Shown piece by piece: positions 15,857-25,191 of a stretch of DNA of 42,436 bases. How positions within the stretch are numbered: position 1 is the first letter of the stretch; every line of letters starts with the position of its first letter. Position numbers and translations under genes: made by a program. This stretch comes from Ardenticatenaceae bacterium (GTDB taxonomy: Bacteria > Chloroflexota > Anaerolineae > Promineifilales > Promineifilaceae), in contig JASJCR010000062.1 of the NCBI GenBank assembly GCA_030065875.1, positions 1-42,436 on the forward strand, read 5' to 3'. The notes below the pieces were generated by a model. The model was not told where the DNA came from. It ran no database searches and saw only the letters and a program-made list of their open reading frames with translations.

Positions 15857-18800
15857 CTATCTTTGTTTCTGGATTTTCGCCGCCAGCTCAACACTGATCT
15901 GCTGGTAAGGCTCCCGGCCGATTTCGGCCGCCAACGCCCCCCCTTCCCCATTGGCCTTGGCAGCCTCCGCCACGCGCCCCAGAGCCAGCAAACACTCCGC
16001 ATACGATATCAACACCCAACACAAATAATAATAGGCGGTGCTTTGCCGGAAATATCCGATCGCCTCTTCAAAATAAGGGAGCGCATCCGCATAACGGTGC
16101 TGGATCTTTAGCGTATCGCCAATGTTCCCCAAATGACGCCCCACACCGCTGATCGCCCCCGTGCTGCGATCGATCTCCACCGCCTGCTGCATGTGTTCGA
16201 TTGCCGGCTGATACTCCCCCATGTCCTGATACACCATGCCAATAATGCCCAACATGATCGCCTGGAGGGATTTTTCCTCAAGCTGCTGCGCCAGATGCAG
16301 CGCCCGTCGCAAATAACGCAGCGCTTCATCAAAGCGCTGATTGCGTCGAGCAATTACCCCCAATCCATTACAGCAGATCGCCACCAGCCGGGTGTAGTTG
16401 AGCCTCTCGGCGATCGCCATGGACTGCGTCCAACATGCGGCGGCTTTATCCAGCTTATCCTGCTGCCAGTAGAGCACCCCCAAAGAGTGGGTGAATCCGC
16501 TAATTCGTTCATCATGACCCAGTCTTTTGGCGATGGTCAGCGCCTGCTCGATATGAATGACCGCTTCATCGTATGCGGCCTTGTCTTTGTAACTCAAACT
16601 GAGATCAGCATGGGTTTCCGCCAATACCAGCGGCTCATCCAAAACGCTGCAGATGGTCAGCGCTTTCCGGTGCGCCTGAATGCTCTCATCCGTCATCCCG
16701 CGATAGCGGTAAATAATCCCAAAAATATTCCAAATCTGGGCTGCCTCAACCGCCTGCTCATCAGCCAGGGCGAGCGCTTTGTCCAGGGTTGAAAGGGCTA
16801 AATCATATTCGCTGGTTCGCTCGTACAGGCGGCCCAATCGTATCAGGGCCGGCAGCTGTGTCTCCGGCCGATTGGCCTCAACCACCCCCTGCGTTAACGC
16901 AATCGCCTGCGCCGGTTCCCCCAACACTTCCAAACAGCGCGCTTCGGCCAGACGCAGGCGGTTCACCAGCACGGAGGGGGGCAGGGCCGCGGCGGCGGCC
17001 GCAAACTGCTGGCGACCCTCATCATACGAGCCGCGAAATTCATGATAGACAACCAGGGCGTTGAGGGCTGCCTCTATCAGGTCGATCGCTTCTTGGGCGA
17101 TCGCCCACTGCCACGCCTGGCGCACGTTGTCCAAATCTTGCTGGAAAACCGTCACCGCTTGCTGCGGGGTTTGACTTAACAGCGGTTCTCCTTGATCGGC
17201 CACAAACTTGAGAAAATAACGGGTAAAGTTTTCCTGGAAAATATCCAGTTGAGAAACCGGTTGGGTGCTGGCAAAGTGACGCAGCAGTTCGTGCATCTGG
17301 TACCGGCCGTTGGGATGCCACTCCAGCAGCGATCGATCGAGTAACGTAGCGATATCCAGAACGGAAAGATCGGGCACAATCGCCAGGGCCGCATCGAGGG
17401 TGAAGGTGCCGGAAAAAAAGGCCATCTGCCCCAGAACAGTCTGCAAACGGCCGGGCAACATCTGCCAAGATTGGTTCAGTACCGCCCGAATGCTTTGGTG
17501 TCGGGCCGGCAAATCTTCTCTCGATGTGGTTAGAAAGTCGATACTTTTTTGTGTTTCCCGCAAAATGGCCGGGCAATCCATTAAGCGAGTCCAGGCGGCC
17601 GCTAACTCCAAGGCCAGGGGCATCCCGTCGACCAGCCGGCACAAATCAAGCACGGCCGCCACATCTTCCTTCCTTAGTCGAAATTGAGGGGCTACGCGCT
17701 GCGCACTGCGCTGAAAAAATGAAACCGCGTCCGATGCGGCACCCTGGCTGTAGTCCAGCCCACCAACAACCTGTCGCCACTCAGCCTGCAGATTGAGCGG
17801 CCGTCGGGAAGTGACGAGGATTTGCACACCTGGAGCCTGGCGCACAATTTCGGCCAGCTGATCGGCCCCGGCCACAATCTGCTCAAAATTGTCGCACACC
17901 AGCAGCAGCGATTTATCATGCAAATACGCCAGCAGCTGCTGTCGGGGGGTGGCTTGCTCGCCAAGCTGTATGTTTAAATGTTGGGCGATCGTCTGAAAAA
18001 GCCGCTCTTCATCGCTGACGGCCGCTAAAGGAATGAAGTAGGCACCGTCCCGATAGCGGCTTGACGTGCTGCTCAACTCCTGAACAACCTGAATGCTCAG
18101 ACGGGTTTTACCAATACCGCCCGGACCGATCAGGGTCAGCAGGCGGCATTCCTGATTGGCGAGGTGGGTTAGAACCTGGCTGATTTCGTCTTGACGGCCG
18201 ATAAAAGGGGTAAGCTGAACGGGAAAGCCGTGGGTTGGGGTATGGGGTGAAACGGCCGCCTGGAAGGAACCGTCCTTGATCTGCTGCCACAGCTGCATCG
18301 TCTCAGCTGACGGGTCTACAGCCAGTTCCTGAGCCAGCAGCTGGCGACAGCTTTCATATTGAGCCAGAGCCGATGGGCGATCTTTTTGCAGCATGTAAAG
18401 GCGCATCAGCTGTCGGTGAGCGGATTCGCGCCAGGGAGCAATTTGAACCTGTTGGTGGGCGGCCCGCTGCCCTTTTTCATACTCGCCCTGCTGCTCATAA
18501 GCGCTGGACAATTCATCCAGCAGCATCAGCATCTGCTGCTGCAGCTGATCGCGCTGCATAATCAACCACTCTTCAAATGGAAACGCATCCTTGATCCCAA
18601 ACCCCATTAAGAAATCCCCCTGGTATAAATCTGCCGCCTGCTGCATATGCGTCAGGCATTGGGTACAGTGATGCAAATCGATATGGGAATGGGTTTCGGT
18701 AGCCTGCAGGTGTTTTTGAAATTGGGTGACGTCGACCCGGACGGCCGCGCCATTTAGCTGAACCGTTTGACGGGTCATCGTCAATAAACGCCCGCTTAAA

Positions 18801-19057
18801 TCGGGCGCGGCCTTGTCCAGCATCTGGCGCAGCCGATGAATGGTTTGCCGCAGGTTGCGCCGGGCAGCGTCGTCAGGCCATTCCGGCCACAGGAGTGCCG
18901 CCAGCAGCTCTCTTCGAAACGGCCGATCTTCATTGATGGCCAGATACGCCACGAGGGCCCGCATTTTGTCGGTTCGAAATCGGGTAAGCGGCTGGTCGGC
19001 GATAGAAGCGGCGAAGCTGCCAAACAGGGTCAAATTGAGCCGGATCATGCGCTTCAT
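15857..19057 (-). CDS. BTAD/SARP-type regulator with NB-ARC-like ATPase and TPR repeats (AfsR-like)
   Basis: 1066 residues. Residues 1-100 form an OmpR/SARP winged helix (LNLTLFGSFAASIADQPL, FRRELLAALLWPEWPDDAAR). Residues about 105-265 are the bacterial transcriptional activation domain ending LAVDPSAETMQLWQQI. A STAND/NB-ARC-like ATPase follows with Walker A GPGGIGKT (311-318) and Walker B SLLLVCDNFEQ (about 383-393). From about residue 650 onward there are many TPR units (EYDLALSTLDKALALADEQ and similar). Such proteins activate transcription after ligand- and ATP-controlled oligomerisation. It is divergent from the 80-residue/globin operon, a natural candidate target. An ATG three codons inside is an alternative start; neither has a clear ribosome site. 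Confidence 0.92.
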   Translation of the reverse strand: MKRMIRLNLTLFGSFAASIADQPLTRFRTDKMRALVAYLAINEDRPFRRELLAALLWPEWPDDAARRNLRQTIHRLRQMLDKAAPDLSGRLLTMTRQTVQLNGAAVRVDVTQFQKHLQATETHSHIDLHHCTQCLTHMQQAADLYQGDFLMGFGIKDAFPFEEWLIMQRDQLQQQMLMLLDELSSAYEQQGEYEKGQRAAHQQVQIAPWRESAHRQLMRLYMLQKDRPSALAQYESCRQLLAQELAVDPSAETMQLWQQIKDGSFQAAVSPHTPTHGFPVQLTPFIGRQDEISQVLTHLANQECRLLTLIGPGGIGKTRLSIQVVQELSSTSSRYRDGAYFIPLAAVSDEERLFQTIAQHLNIQLGEQATPRQQLLAYLHDKSLLLVCDNFEQIVAGADQLAEIVRQAPGVQILVTSRRPLNLQAEWRQVVGGLDYSQGAASDAVSFFQRSAQRVAPQFRLRKEDVAAVLDLCRLVDGMPLALELAAAWTRLMDCPAILRETQKSIDFLTTSREDLPARHQSIRAVLNQSWQMLPGRLQTVLGQMAFFSGTFTLDAALAIVPDLSVLDIATLLDRSLLEWHPNGRYQMHELLRHFASTQPVSQLDIFQENFTRYFLKFVADQGEPLLSQTPQQAVTVFQQDLDNVRQAWQWAIAQEAIDLIEAALNALVVYHEFRGSYDEGRQQFAAAAAALPPSVLVNRLRLAEARCLEVLGEPAQAIALTQGVVEANRPETQLPALIRLGRLYERTSEYDLALSTLDKALALADEQAVEAAQIWNIFGIIYRYRGMTDESIQAHRKALTICSVLDEPLVLAETHADLSLSYKDKAAYDEAVIHIEQALTIAKRLGHDERISGFTHSLGVLYWQQDKLDKAAACWTQSMAIAERLNYTRLVAICCNGLGVIARRNQRFDEALRYLRRALHLAQQLEEKSLQAIMLGIIGMVYQDMGEYQPAIEHMQQAVEIDRSTGAISGVGRHLGNIGDTLKIQHRYADALPYFEEAIGYFRQSTAYYYLCWVLISYAECLLALGRVAEAAKANGEGGALAAEIGREPYQQISVELAAKIQKQR

Positions 19058-19113
19058 TATAGCAGCAATAATAGCGGTGAAAATTTGGGAACGTTTTGGC
19101 TACGCCTCCTGCC

Positions 19114-19119
19114 TATACT
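19114..19119 (+). promoter_or_regulatory. Candidate -10 element giving a leaderless or near-leaderless transcript
   Basis: TATACT lies 7 bp before the ATG at 19127, which has no ribosome site. If used, transcription would begin at or one base before the start codon. No good -35 is seen at 16-18 bp spacing, so an activator (for example the divergent BTAD regulator) might be needed. Confidence 0.3.
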
Positions 19120-19126
19120 GCTAATC

Positions 19127-19369
19127 ATGTCAAGTACTTCAACGCCCAACTCAGACCATGATGCCAAAAGGGACGATGTGTGGACCTCAAACTACAAATC
19201 ATTTCTGGTGCGGATTTGGCGTGATCATCCGGAAACGCCCTGGCGGGCGTCTGTCACTTCAATCAACACACAGGAAACCCATACATTTGGCTCGATTTCG
19301 GGGCTATTTTTATTTCTCCATGACCAATTAGATAAGGGAAACAGTCATCATGAACCAAAAACAAATTGA
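19127..19369 (+). CDS. Small conserved-looking protein, 80 residues, overlapping the globin gene
   Basis: The start is set at 19127; the frame is open further upstream but that part runs antisense into the regulator gene. The sequence has a hydrophilic N-terminus (MSSTSTPNSDHDAKRDD) and then a compact segment (SFLVRIWRDHPETPWRASVT, then FGSISGLFLFLHDQL). The second segment has the look of a short beta-sheet domain, FxVRIWRE...WRGxVxH...F.sl..ll.Fl, that I associate with small uncharacterised Chloroflexota proteins; this is memory-based and unverified. Its last 20 bases overlap the globin start at 19350, which implies translational coupling. Function unknown. Confidence 0.6.
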   Translation: MSSTSTPNSDHDAKRDDVWTSNYKSFLVRIWRDHPETPWRASVTSINTQETHTFGSISGLFLFLHDQLDKGNSHHEPKTN

Positions 19370-19775
19370 GCACGTGCAGCAAAGTTTTGAGCTTGTAAAG
19401 CCGATCACCGAGGCAGCCTCCAACTTATTTTACGATCGCCTCTTTGAACTTGATCCATCTCTGCGTCCTTACTTTAAAGAAGATATGAGTGAGCAGAAGA
19501 TGAAGCTGATGAGCACCTTGGCCTTTGTGGTTACCGGTTTAAACGAGCCTGAAACCATTATGCCGGCCGTGCAGGCTCTGGGCATACGTCACGTGGGTTA
19601 CGGCACCCAACCGGAACATTATCAGACGGTAGGTGCGGCCCTGATATGGGCCCTGGCCCAGGGGTTGGGTGACCGCTTCACATCTGAGGTTGAAGAAGCA
19701 TGGACGGCCGCCTACACCATGTTAGCCGAGGCCATGATCGATGCAGCCGCTTTGGATTCTGAAGGCAGCGGTTAA
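19350..19775 (+). CDS. Single-domain bacterial globin (flavohaemoglobin-like haem domain)
   Basis: 141 residues with no reductase domain. Helix B and CD segments read NLFYDRLFELDPSLRPYF (candidate B10 Tyr and CD1 Phe). Helix E carries a Gln in MSEQKMKLM, the position of distal GlnE7 in the family. The proximal haem His lies in RHVGYGTQPEHYQTVG, a motif typical of flavohaemoglobin and Vitreoscilla-type globins. The likely role is oxygen or nitric-oxide binding or detoxification in the cytoplasm, needing an external reductase. It overlaps the upstream 80-residue gene by 20 bp and has only a weak ribosome site, so it is probably translated by coupling. Confidence 0.92.
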   Translation: MNQKQIEHVQQSFELVKPITEAASNLFYDRLFELDPSLRPYFKEDMSEQKMKLMSTLAFVVTGLNEPETIMPAVQALGIRHVGYGTQPEHYQTVGAALIWALAQGLGDRFTSEVEEAWTAAYTMLAEAMIDAAALDSEGSG

Positions 19776-20000
19776 TGGCGAAACCAAGAGGGCCTACACC
19801 ATCATCCTCAGGTGACTTTTTGCGTTCCGGAATATGACATTACTCACTCAGAAACGCATTTCTTTTTTGATACATTAAAAGATAGTCTGCGTTTTACTCA
19901 TTATTACCCAATATGTGTTCTTAAAATTTGTTTTCGCCCTTGCGGTCCACACCTTTTTTTGATTGTTTGGTGTGCGAGTCGCAGGGCTGGAGTTAAATCA

Positions 20001-21443
20001 ATGAAAAAGGTTCTGCTGTTAATGGCCTTGTTATTGGTCGGACTCTGTATGGCTCCAACCGCCCTGGCGGAAGAGGATTGGGACCCTCGCGAGGATCTGC
20101 CCTCTATCGTTGACCTGGTTGTTGCTGATCCAGATTTTGACACCCTTGAAGCAGCGCTGACGGCGGCCGGAATCGCCGGTAATATCGCGGAACACGGCCC
20201 CTTCACCGTATTTGCTCCAACTGATGAGGCGTTTGCCAAGCTGCCTGAGGGAACGCTTGACGGGCTGCTGGCCGACAATAAAATGCTGACCGATGTCCTG
20301 CTTTATCACGTTCTCGAAGGAGATATCGGTCCGGAGACCGCGGCAACCCTGACCGAGGCAACCATGCTAAACGGGGAAGAGGTACGAATCAAAATCTTTG
20401 AGGATGATGTCTATCTCAACGACGATTCAAAGGTGATTGAAGCGGACATCATCGGCATGAACGGCCGCGTACACGCCATCGATACCGTTCTTCTGCCGCC
20501 TGTGATCCGCACCCAGATGGTTCGCGAAGAAATGGGTGATGTGGATCCGGTTCCTGGAGGAGACACGATTGTCGATATCGCCGCGGCCGATGGGCGCTTC
20601 GACACGCTGGTGACCGCCCTGACGGTAACCGATCTCACTTTTGACCTGGCCGCCTCCGGCGAAATGACCGTTTTTGCCCCCACCGATGAAGCGTTTGCTA
20701 ACCTACCGGATGGGCTGCTCGATGATCTGCTGGATGATCCAACGACCCTGCGGAAAGTGCTGCTCTATCACGTACTGTCTGGTGATCTGAGCAAAGAAGA
20801 GGCTTTTGTCGAGCGCGAAGTAGAGACAATTGAGGGTGAAACGCTGTTTATCAAGGTCTTTGAAAACGAGATCTACCTCAATGATGTAGCCAAAGTAATT
20901 GTGCCGGACATCCTGGCCTCCAACGGCCGGATTCACGTGATTAACGAGGTCCTGATTCCGCCATCGATGATGCCGGAACCGGAAGCAGCCCCTCTGGTTG
21001 TTTCATGTGATGAGGAAACTGACTACGAAGATTTGACCATCACGGAAATTGTGGTGGCCGACTGCCGCTTCACCACCCTTCTGGCGGCCGTTCAGGCGGC
21101 CGGTCTGGCCGACACCCTGGCCGGTGAAGGACCGTTTACCGTGTTTGCCCCAACCAATGAAGCGTTTGCAAAATTGCCAACGGGCACCTTAGATGCCCTC
21201 TTGGCCGATCCCGATGGTGCGCTGACCGACGTGCTGCTCTATCACGTGGCGGACGGCCTGCTCGGATCACAAGAAGCTCGCTCCATGACCGAAAAAATGA
21301 TGCTCAACGGCGATAAAGTTGGCATCAAGGTATTTGAGAACGATATTTACCTGAACGACACCTCCATGATTATTATCAAGGACGTCGTGGCTAAAAACGG
21401 GATCATTCACGTGATCGATACCGTTTTGATCCCGCCCGAATAG
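20001..21443 (+). CDS. Secreted protein with three fasciclin (FAS1) domains
   Basis: 480 residues from the ATG at 20001 (TGGAG lies about 9 bp upstream). The frame is open to 19812 but that part is not protein-like. The signal peptide (MKKVLLLMALLLVGLCMAP) probably ends after ALA near residue 23-24. Three FAS1 repeats follow at about 33-165, 180-315 and 340-478. Each has the H1 box (GPFTVFAPTDEAFAKLP, EMTVFAPTDEAFANLP, GPFTVFAPTNEAFAKLP) and a YH motif (VLLYHV). FAS1 domains mediate cell-surface or matrix adhesion. There is no membrane anchor, LPXTG or sorting motif at the C-terminus, so the protein may be released or held by polysaccharide. It is a single gene ended by a strong terminator. 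Confidence 0.93.
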   Translation: MKKVLLLMALLLVGLCMAPTALAEEDWDPREDLPSIVDLVVADPDFDTLEAALTAAGIAGNIAEHGPFTVFAPTDEAFAKLPEGTLDGLLADNKMLTDVLLYHVLEGDIGPETAATLTEATMLNGEEVRIKIFEDDVYLNDDSKVIEADIIGMNGRVHAIDTVLLPPVIRTQMVREEMGDVDPVPGGDTIVDIAAADGRFDTLVTALTVTDLTFDLAASGEMTVFAPTDEAFANLPDGLLDDLLDDPTTLRKVLLYHVLSGDLSKEEAFVEREVETIEGETLFIKVFENEIYLNDVAKVIVPDILASNGRIHVINEVLIPPSMMPEPEAAPLVVSCDEETDYEDLTITEIVVADCRFTTLLAAVQAAGLADTLAGEGPFTVFAPTNEAFAKLPTGTLDALLADPDGALTDVLLYHVADGLLGSQEARSMTEKMMLNGDKVGIKVFENDIYLNDTSMIIIKDVVAKNGIIHVIDTVLIPPE

Positions 21444-21467
21444 CCCTCTGACCTGTTTTTGGTCCCC

Positions 21468-21505
21468 GGCCGGCCGCGCGTTCACATGTGCGGCCGGCCT
21501 TTTTT
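21468..21505 (+). terminator. Rho-independent terminator after the FAS1 gene
   Basis: A perfect 10-bp stem GGCCGGCCGC (21468-21477) and GCGGCCGGCC (21490-21499) is closed by a 12-nt loop and followed directly by T6. It serves the plus-strand FAS1 gene; the minus-strand side has no T-run. Confidence 0.85.
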
Positions 21506-21507
21506 CT

Positions 21508-24195
21508 TTAGGGTTCAAGCAGGGTGATCTGGCCGCTGCTGCCGTCAACCCGCACCCGCTGACCGGTTTGCAGACGGCTGGTCGCCTGATCAACCCCGAC
21601 CACGGCCGGAATCCCATATTCCCGAGCCACAATCGCCCCATGGGTCATCAGCCCACCAACCTCCATAATCAGACCGCCGGCCGCTAGGAAGAGAGGTGTC
21701 CATGCCGGATCGGTTCCCTCACAGACGAGAATTTCCCCGGGCTGAAGGTTGGCATCATGGGGATCAAATACGATCCGCACCACCCCTTCGCTGACACCGG
21801 GGGACACCGGGCTGCCCGCCAGGCCGCCACTGCCGTCAGCCGGGGCCAATATCCCTTCGTAAAAAGCCCGGCCGTCGCTGATCAAAATCCGCGGAATCTG
21901 TTTGCGACCCATCTCCCGCTGATAATCATCGCGTCGTTCGGCGATTAACCGTTTCCAATCTCTTGATTCATTTCCATCAAGGGCTACCAGCTCATCAAAG
22001 GTGAGAAAAAGCAGGTCATCCGCCTGCTCGATTTCACCGAGGGCTGCCAGCTGAGCACCGGCCGCCAATAAACGTTCGCGAATGACCCCCATCAGGCGAA
22101 TAATGTGAAATTTGGGACTTTCCCGCAGACCGGCCAGCGCTCTGGCCCGCCTGACCAGCGCCCGCACCAGCCGCGCCTTAAATCGGCCGCCAAACGAACC
22201 GCGGGCCGCTTCTTCCAGCCTGGTCGCAGCTTCCTCGGCCGCCGCTTCACCGCGCTTAAACACCACGCTGGGGGCCAGCTCCGGCTGATCGATTTTGAGA
22301 TAGCTCTGCAGCGACTGCATAATCGAAGCCGGATTTTCCCGCCACCGCGGCCGGCCAAAATCAATTTCACCTACGCCGCGCATGCCGTATTCTTTGAGGA
22401 AAACGGCCACCGCCTCTTGCGCAGTGGATGGGAGTCGCCCAGCCTGATACAGCTCTGCCAGCTGATCGGAAGTGGTTTGTTCAAACAGGTCAAACGCGGC
22501 CGGATCACGACGAATCACCCGCGCGGTTTCCCACAAATCAAGATCCATTTCGGTGGTCACGTTGTTGGGTAACCCCCGGGTTATTTCCAGGATCAAATCA
22601 GGCGATACGTCCAAGCGTTTGGCCAGCCGATGCAGTATCAGAAGAGAAATTAATCCCGGAACAACGCCGGAAAACACGTTGGGAACGGCAAAAATAAATC
22701 CCCGGCGCATCTGTCTGAAAAATTGAGCAAATCCGCTCGGCCGGCCGGGGCCAATCACCACGTTTCGCCCTTCGGCCGCAACGCGCTCAATTTCCTGATG
22801 GCTCAGGCGCTCGATTTCTTTGGCCTTGCCATCCGGATGCCGCATGTTGTGATAGATACGCCGGACAACCGGCCGGGCAAAATGGGCCACTCGCCGCACC
22901 GTCGACCAGCGCATTCGCCCCTTGCCAAACATAAATTGAGGATCATCGGCCAGGGTGTTGATCGCCTGCGCCGCTCCCGGGTCTACTCCGGTTATCATCC
23001 GCTTGATCAGCCGATAACCAAGTGGATGGCGAACCATTCCGGTTAAATTAACCCACAATCGGTGACCGGCCTCCTGAATAACCACCTGGTTTTGATGCGT
23101 GGCTTGGACCTCAAATAATTCGCCCGCGCCGGCGAAAAGCAGGCGTATCGCGTCCTGCCCCAGTGGGGTAATCGGTCCCATGACCCCCTGAACGGAGGCA
23201 AAGGAGAAGTAGAGATGAGGGTGGTCAGATTCGGCCGCCTCCGGCACCGGATACAGAGAGGTAATCGGCCGGGACTGCAGCAGATAAATCTCGTTTTCAG
23301 CGATCGCCCATTCGATATCCTGGGGCGTGTCGTAGAGTTTTTCTACCCTGCGGCCAAGCTCATCAAGCGCCCGAATTTTAGAATCGCTAAGCGTAATCTG
23401 ATCGGCGGCCGCGCCCCCGTTTTCTTCGGTTAATCCACCGGCCGGATCCGGACGCATCACCAACGCCTTTTTACCAATCGTCTGATGCAGCACCTCTCCC
23501 CTGCTGCTGTCAACGACAAAGTGATCCGGTTCGACATGACCGCCCACCAGGGCTTCACCCAGCCCCAAGGTGGCGTCGATCACCGTCTCGCCGCGATTAC
23601 CGGTTAGCGGATTGGCGGTAAAAAGTACCCCGGAAACATCGGAGGGAACCAGCTCCTGCACGACCACAGCCAGCGATACGTTTTTATGGGGAATATGATT
23701 TCTCGCTCTGTATCCGATCGCTCGAGCAGTCCACAAACTGCCCCAGCAGTTGACAATCGCCTCCAGGAGTGAATCTTCACCGAGGATATTGAGATAAGTA
23801 TCCTGCTGCCCGGCAAAAGAAAAATCGGGCAAATCCTCGGCCGTAGCGGATGAACGAACTGCCACCGGCCGGCCGTTTAACGATTGGTAGGCATCGCGGA
23901 ACGACGACGCCAAACTGTTTGGCAGTTTGCCGGCCCGAAAACTCGCTCGTATTTCATCAGATGCCTGTCGCAAATCGGTGGGATCATTCGCTTCGAGAGT
24001 TTGCAGACGACTCGAGATGGGATCGCTCAGCTTGTTGGAAGTAACAAACTTGCGATAAGCGGTCGTGGTGACTAAGAATCCTGGAGGCACCGGAAAACCG
24101 GCCCGAGCCAGGCGGGCTAGGTTGGCCCCTTTGCCACCTACCTTTTCCAGGTGGGCTTCGGGTGTATTGAGGGGAAGGGTTACGTGGGATTTCAT
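21508..24195 (-). CDS. PEP-synthase/rifampicin-phosphotransferase-like enzyme
   Basis: 895 residues from the ATG at 24195; a start 87 bp upstream would add residues that run into the preceding gene and look unlike protein. The N-terminal PPDK-type ATP-grasp domain is clear (KVGGKGANLARLARAGFPVP, AVRSSATAEDLPDFSFAGQQ, then DIEWAIAENEIYLLQSRPI). The C-terminus is a phosphohistidine swivel domain with GGLMTHGAIVAREYGIPAVV (His about 852). The C-terminal PEP-binding TIM barrel of true PEP synthase is absent. The order ATP-grasp, central helical substrate domain, terminal His domain matches rifampicin phosphotransferase and related uncharacterised enzymes. It is the last gene of a TetR-led operon, consistent with inducible detoxification. 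The substrate is not known. Confidence 0.85.
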   Translation of the reverse strand: MKSHVTLPLNTPEAHLEKVGGKGANLARLARAGFPVPPGFLVTTTAYRKFVTSNKLSDPISSRLQTLEANDPTDLRQASDEIRASFRAGKLPNSLASSFRDAYQSLNGRPVAVRSSATAEDLPDFSFAGQQDTYLNILGEDSLLEAIVNCWGSLWTARAIGYRARNHIPHKNVSLAVVVQELVPSDVSGVLFTANPLTGNRGETVIDATLGLGEALVGGHVEPDHFVVDSSRGEVLHQTIGKKALVMRPDPAGGLTEENGGAAADQITLSDSKIRALDELGRRVEKLYDTPQDIEWAIAENEIYLLQSRPITSLYPVPEAAESDHPHLYFSFASVQGVMGPITPLGQDAIRLLFAGAGELFEVQATHQNQVVIQEAGHRLWVNLTGMVRHPLGYRLIKRMITGVDPGAAQAINTLADDPQFMFGKGRMRWSTVRRVAHFARPVVRRIYHNMRHPDGKAKEIERLSHQEIERVAAEGRNVVIGPGRPSGFAQFFRQMRRGFIFAVPNVFSGVVPGLISLLILHRLAKRLDVSPDLILEITRGLPNNVTTEMDLDLWETARVIRRDPAAFDLFEQTTSDQLAELYQAGRLPSTAQEAVAVFLKEYGMRGVGEIDFGRPRWRENPASIMQSLQSYLKIDQPELAPSVVFKRGEAAAEEAATRLEEAARGSFGGRFKARLVRALVRRARALAGLRESPKFHIIRLMGVIRERLLAAGAQLAALGEIEQADDLLFLTFDELVALDGNESRDWKRLIAERRDDYQREMGRKQIPRILISDGRAFYEGILAPADGSGGLAGSPVSPGVSEGVVRIVFDPHDANLQPGEILVCEGTDPAWTPLFLAAGGLIMEVGGLMTHGAIVAREYGIPAVVGVDQATSRLQTGQRVRVDGSSGQITLLEP

Positions 24196-24205
24196 GGGAT
24201 TTCTC

Positions 24206-24406
24206 TTATTGCAGCTTAAACAGGGGAGCCAGGTAGCGAGCGATGATCCCGGCCAGCGGGGGCAGCACGAGGGCTGTGGCAATGCGCAGCACGGTCTGCG
24301 TACCCGATGCCCTCAGCCCCATTCGAAACGTTTCCTGTCCCTGATAAAGGGCCAATCCAAGTACAATACCAACCAATACGAGTAGGGAAATAATGGTGGT
24401 CCTCAT
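24206..24406 (-). CDS. Small membrane protein, 66 residues
   Basis: Not recognised. Two hydrophobic segments (TTIISLLVLVGIVLGLALY and VLRIATALVLPPLAGIIARY) are joined by a polar linker (QGQETFRMGLRAS). Its ATG overlaps the stop of the TetR gene by 4 bp (ATGA) and its stop lies 10 bp before the next gene. This tight packing argues that it is real and belongs to the operon. A role as a membrane partner or sensor for the phosphotransferase-like enzyme is only a guess. Confidence 0.65.
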   Translation of the reverse strand: MRTTIISLLVLVGIVLGLALYQGQETFRMGLRASGTQTVLRIATALVLPPLAGIIARYLAPLFKLQ

Positions 24407-25191
24407 GAATGACCTCCATTACCCGATGCAGCACCGTTTAAAAAGGTATCGACGATTTTGCGAGCCAGATCGACCGGTTCGCCAATCGGCTCATTGGTGT
24501 ATTGCGACTTAACAATCGAGATGCCGAGCACCATCCCGGCAAAGGTCGTGGCCAGATCGAACGGATCGGCCGAGCGCAGACGACCTCGGGCGATCTGGAC
24601 TTCAAAATATTTCTTCAGGCGGGAAAGGGTTCGATCCGGATTGGGCTGTAAATGACCTAATAGTTCTTTGGTTTTGTCATCCGGGAAAAAGACCATCCCG
24701 ATAAAATCCTGAAATTCCTTGGCAAAAGCGATGGTTTGAGTGGCAAATCGGGTCAAATCCTCAGCAACATTGGGACCAGGACGCAGCAAAATTTCTCGCG
24801 CCTCGCGCCGAGGGGTCAATTCTTCGACAAAAGATTGCAGCAGTTCCTCTTTAACCCCAAAATGGCGATATATCGTGGCCACCCCTACACCGGCTTCGGC
24901 CGCCACCTGGTCAACGGTCACATTGAAGGAGCCGGCTTTCTTAATCGTACGGCGCACCGCGAGCAGAATACGCTCCCGTATATTGCTCAACTCTCCCACA
25001 GCAAGACCGTCTTCCCTGGCCAGTCGTTTAAGCAGGGCATCCCGGCCGCCGCTGCGGCGATACAGGGTTGCACGGGATAGCCCGGTTTCGGCTGCCAGGT
25101 CGTCCATCGTGAAATCTTCTCGCTGCTGCAGGAGGCGGCGGGCGGCTGAAAGAATCGGGGCGAGGGTGTTATTTTGGTTTTGAGATGACAT
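24403..25191 (-). CDS. TetR-family regulator with two tandem HTH units
   Basis: 262 residues. Two TetR_N-like HTH segments occur in one chain: FTMDDLAAETGLSRATLYRR (27-46) and VTVDQVAAEAGVGVATIYRH (91-110). Each is followed by the usual helix-4 start (DALLKRL and EELLQSF). The ligand-binding half starts near residue 125 and ends KIVDTFLNGA. Normal TetR proteins are about 200 residues with one HTH, so the extra 60 residues are a duplication or fusion. It heads an operon with the small membrane protein and the RPH-like enzyme, and is probably autoregulated through inverted repeats at its own start. The effector is unknown. Confidence 0.88.
   Translation of the reverse strand: MSSQNQNNTLAPILSAARRLLQQREDFTMDDLAAETGLSRATLYRRSGGRDALLKRLAREDGLAVGELSNIRERILLAVRRTIKKAGSFNVTVDQVAAEAGVGVATIYRHFGVKEELLQSFVEELTPRREAREILLRPGPNVAEDLTRFATQTIAFAKEFQDFIGMVFFPDDKTKELLGHLQPNPDRTLSRLKKYFEVQIARGRLRSADPFDLATTFAGMVLGISIVKSQYTNEPIGEPVDLARKIVDTFLNGAASGNGGHS

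Noticed and set aside
16133..16792. 219-codon open frame on the plus strand
   Set aside because: Antisense to the TPR region of the BTAD regulator; no family features.
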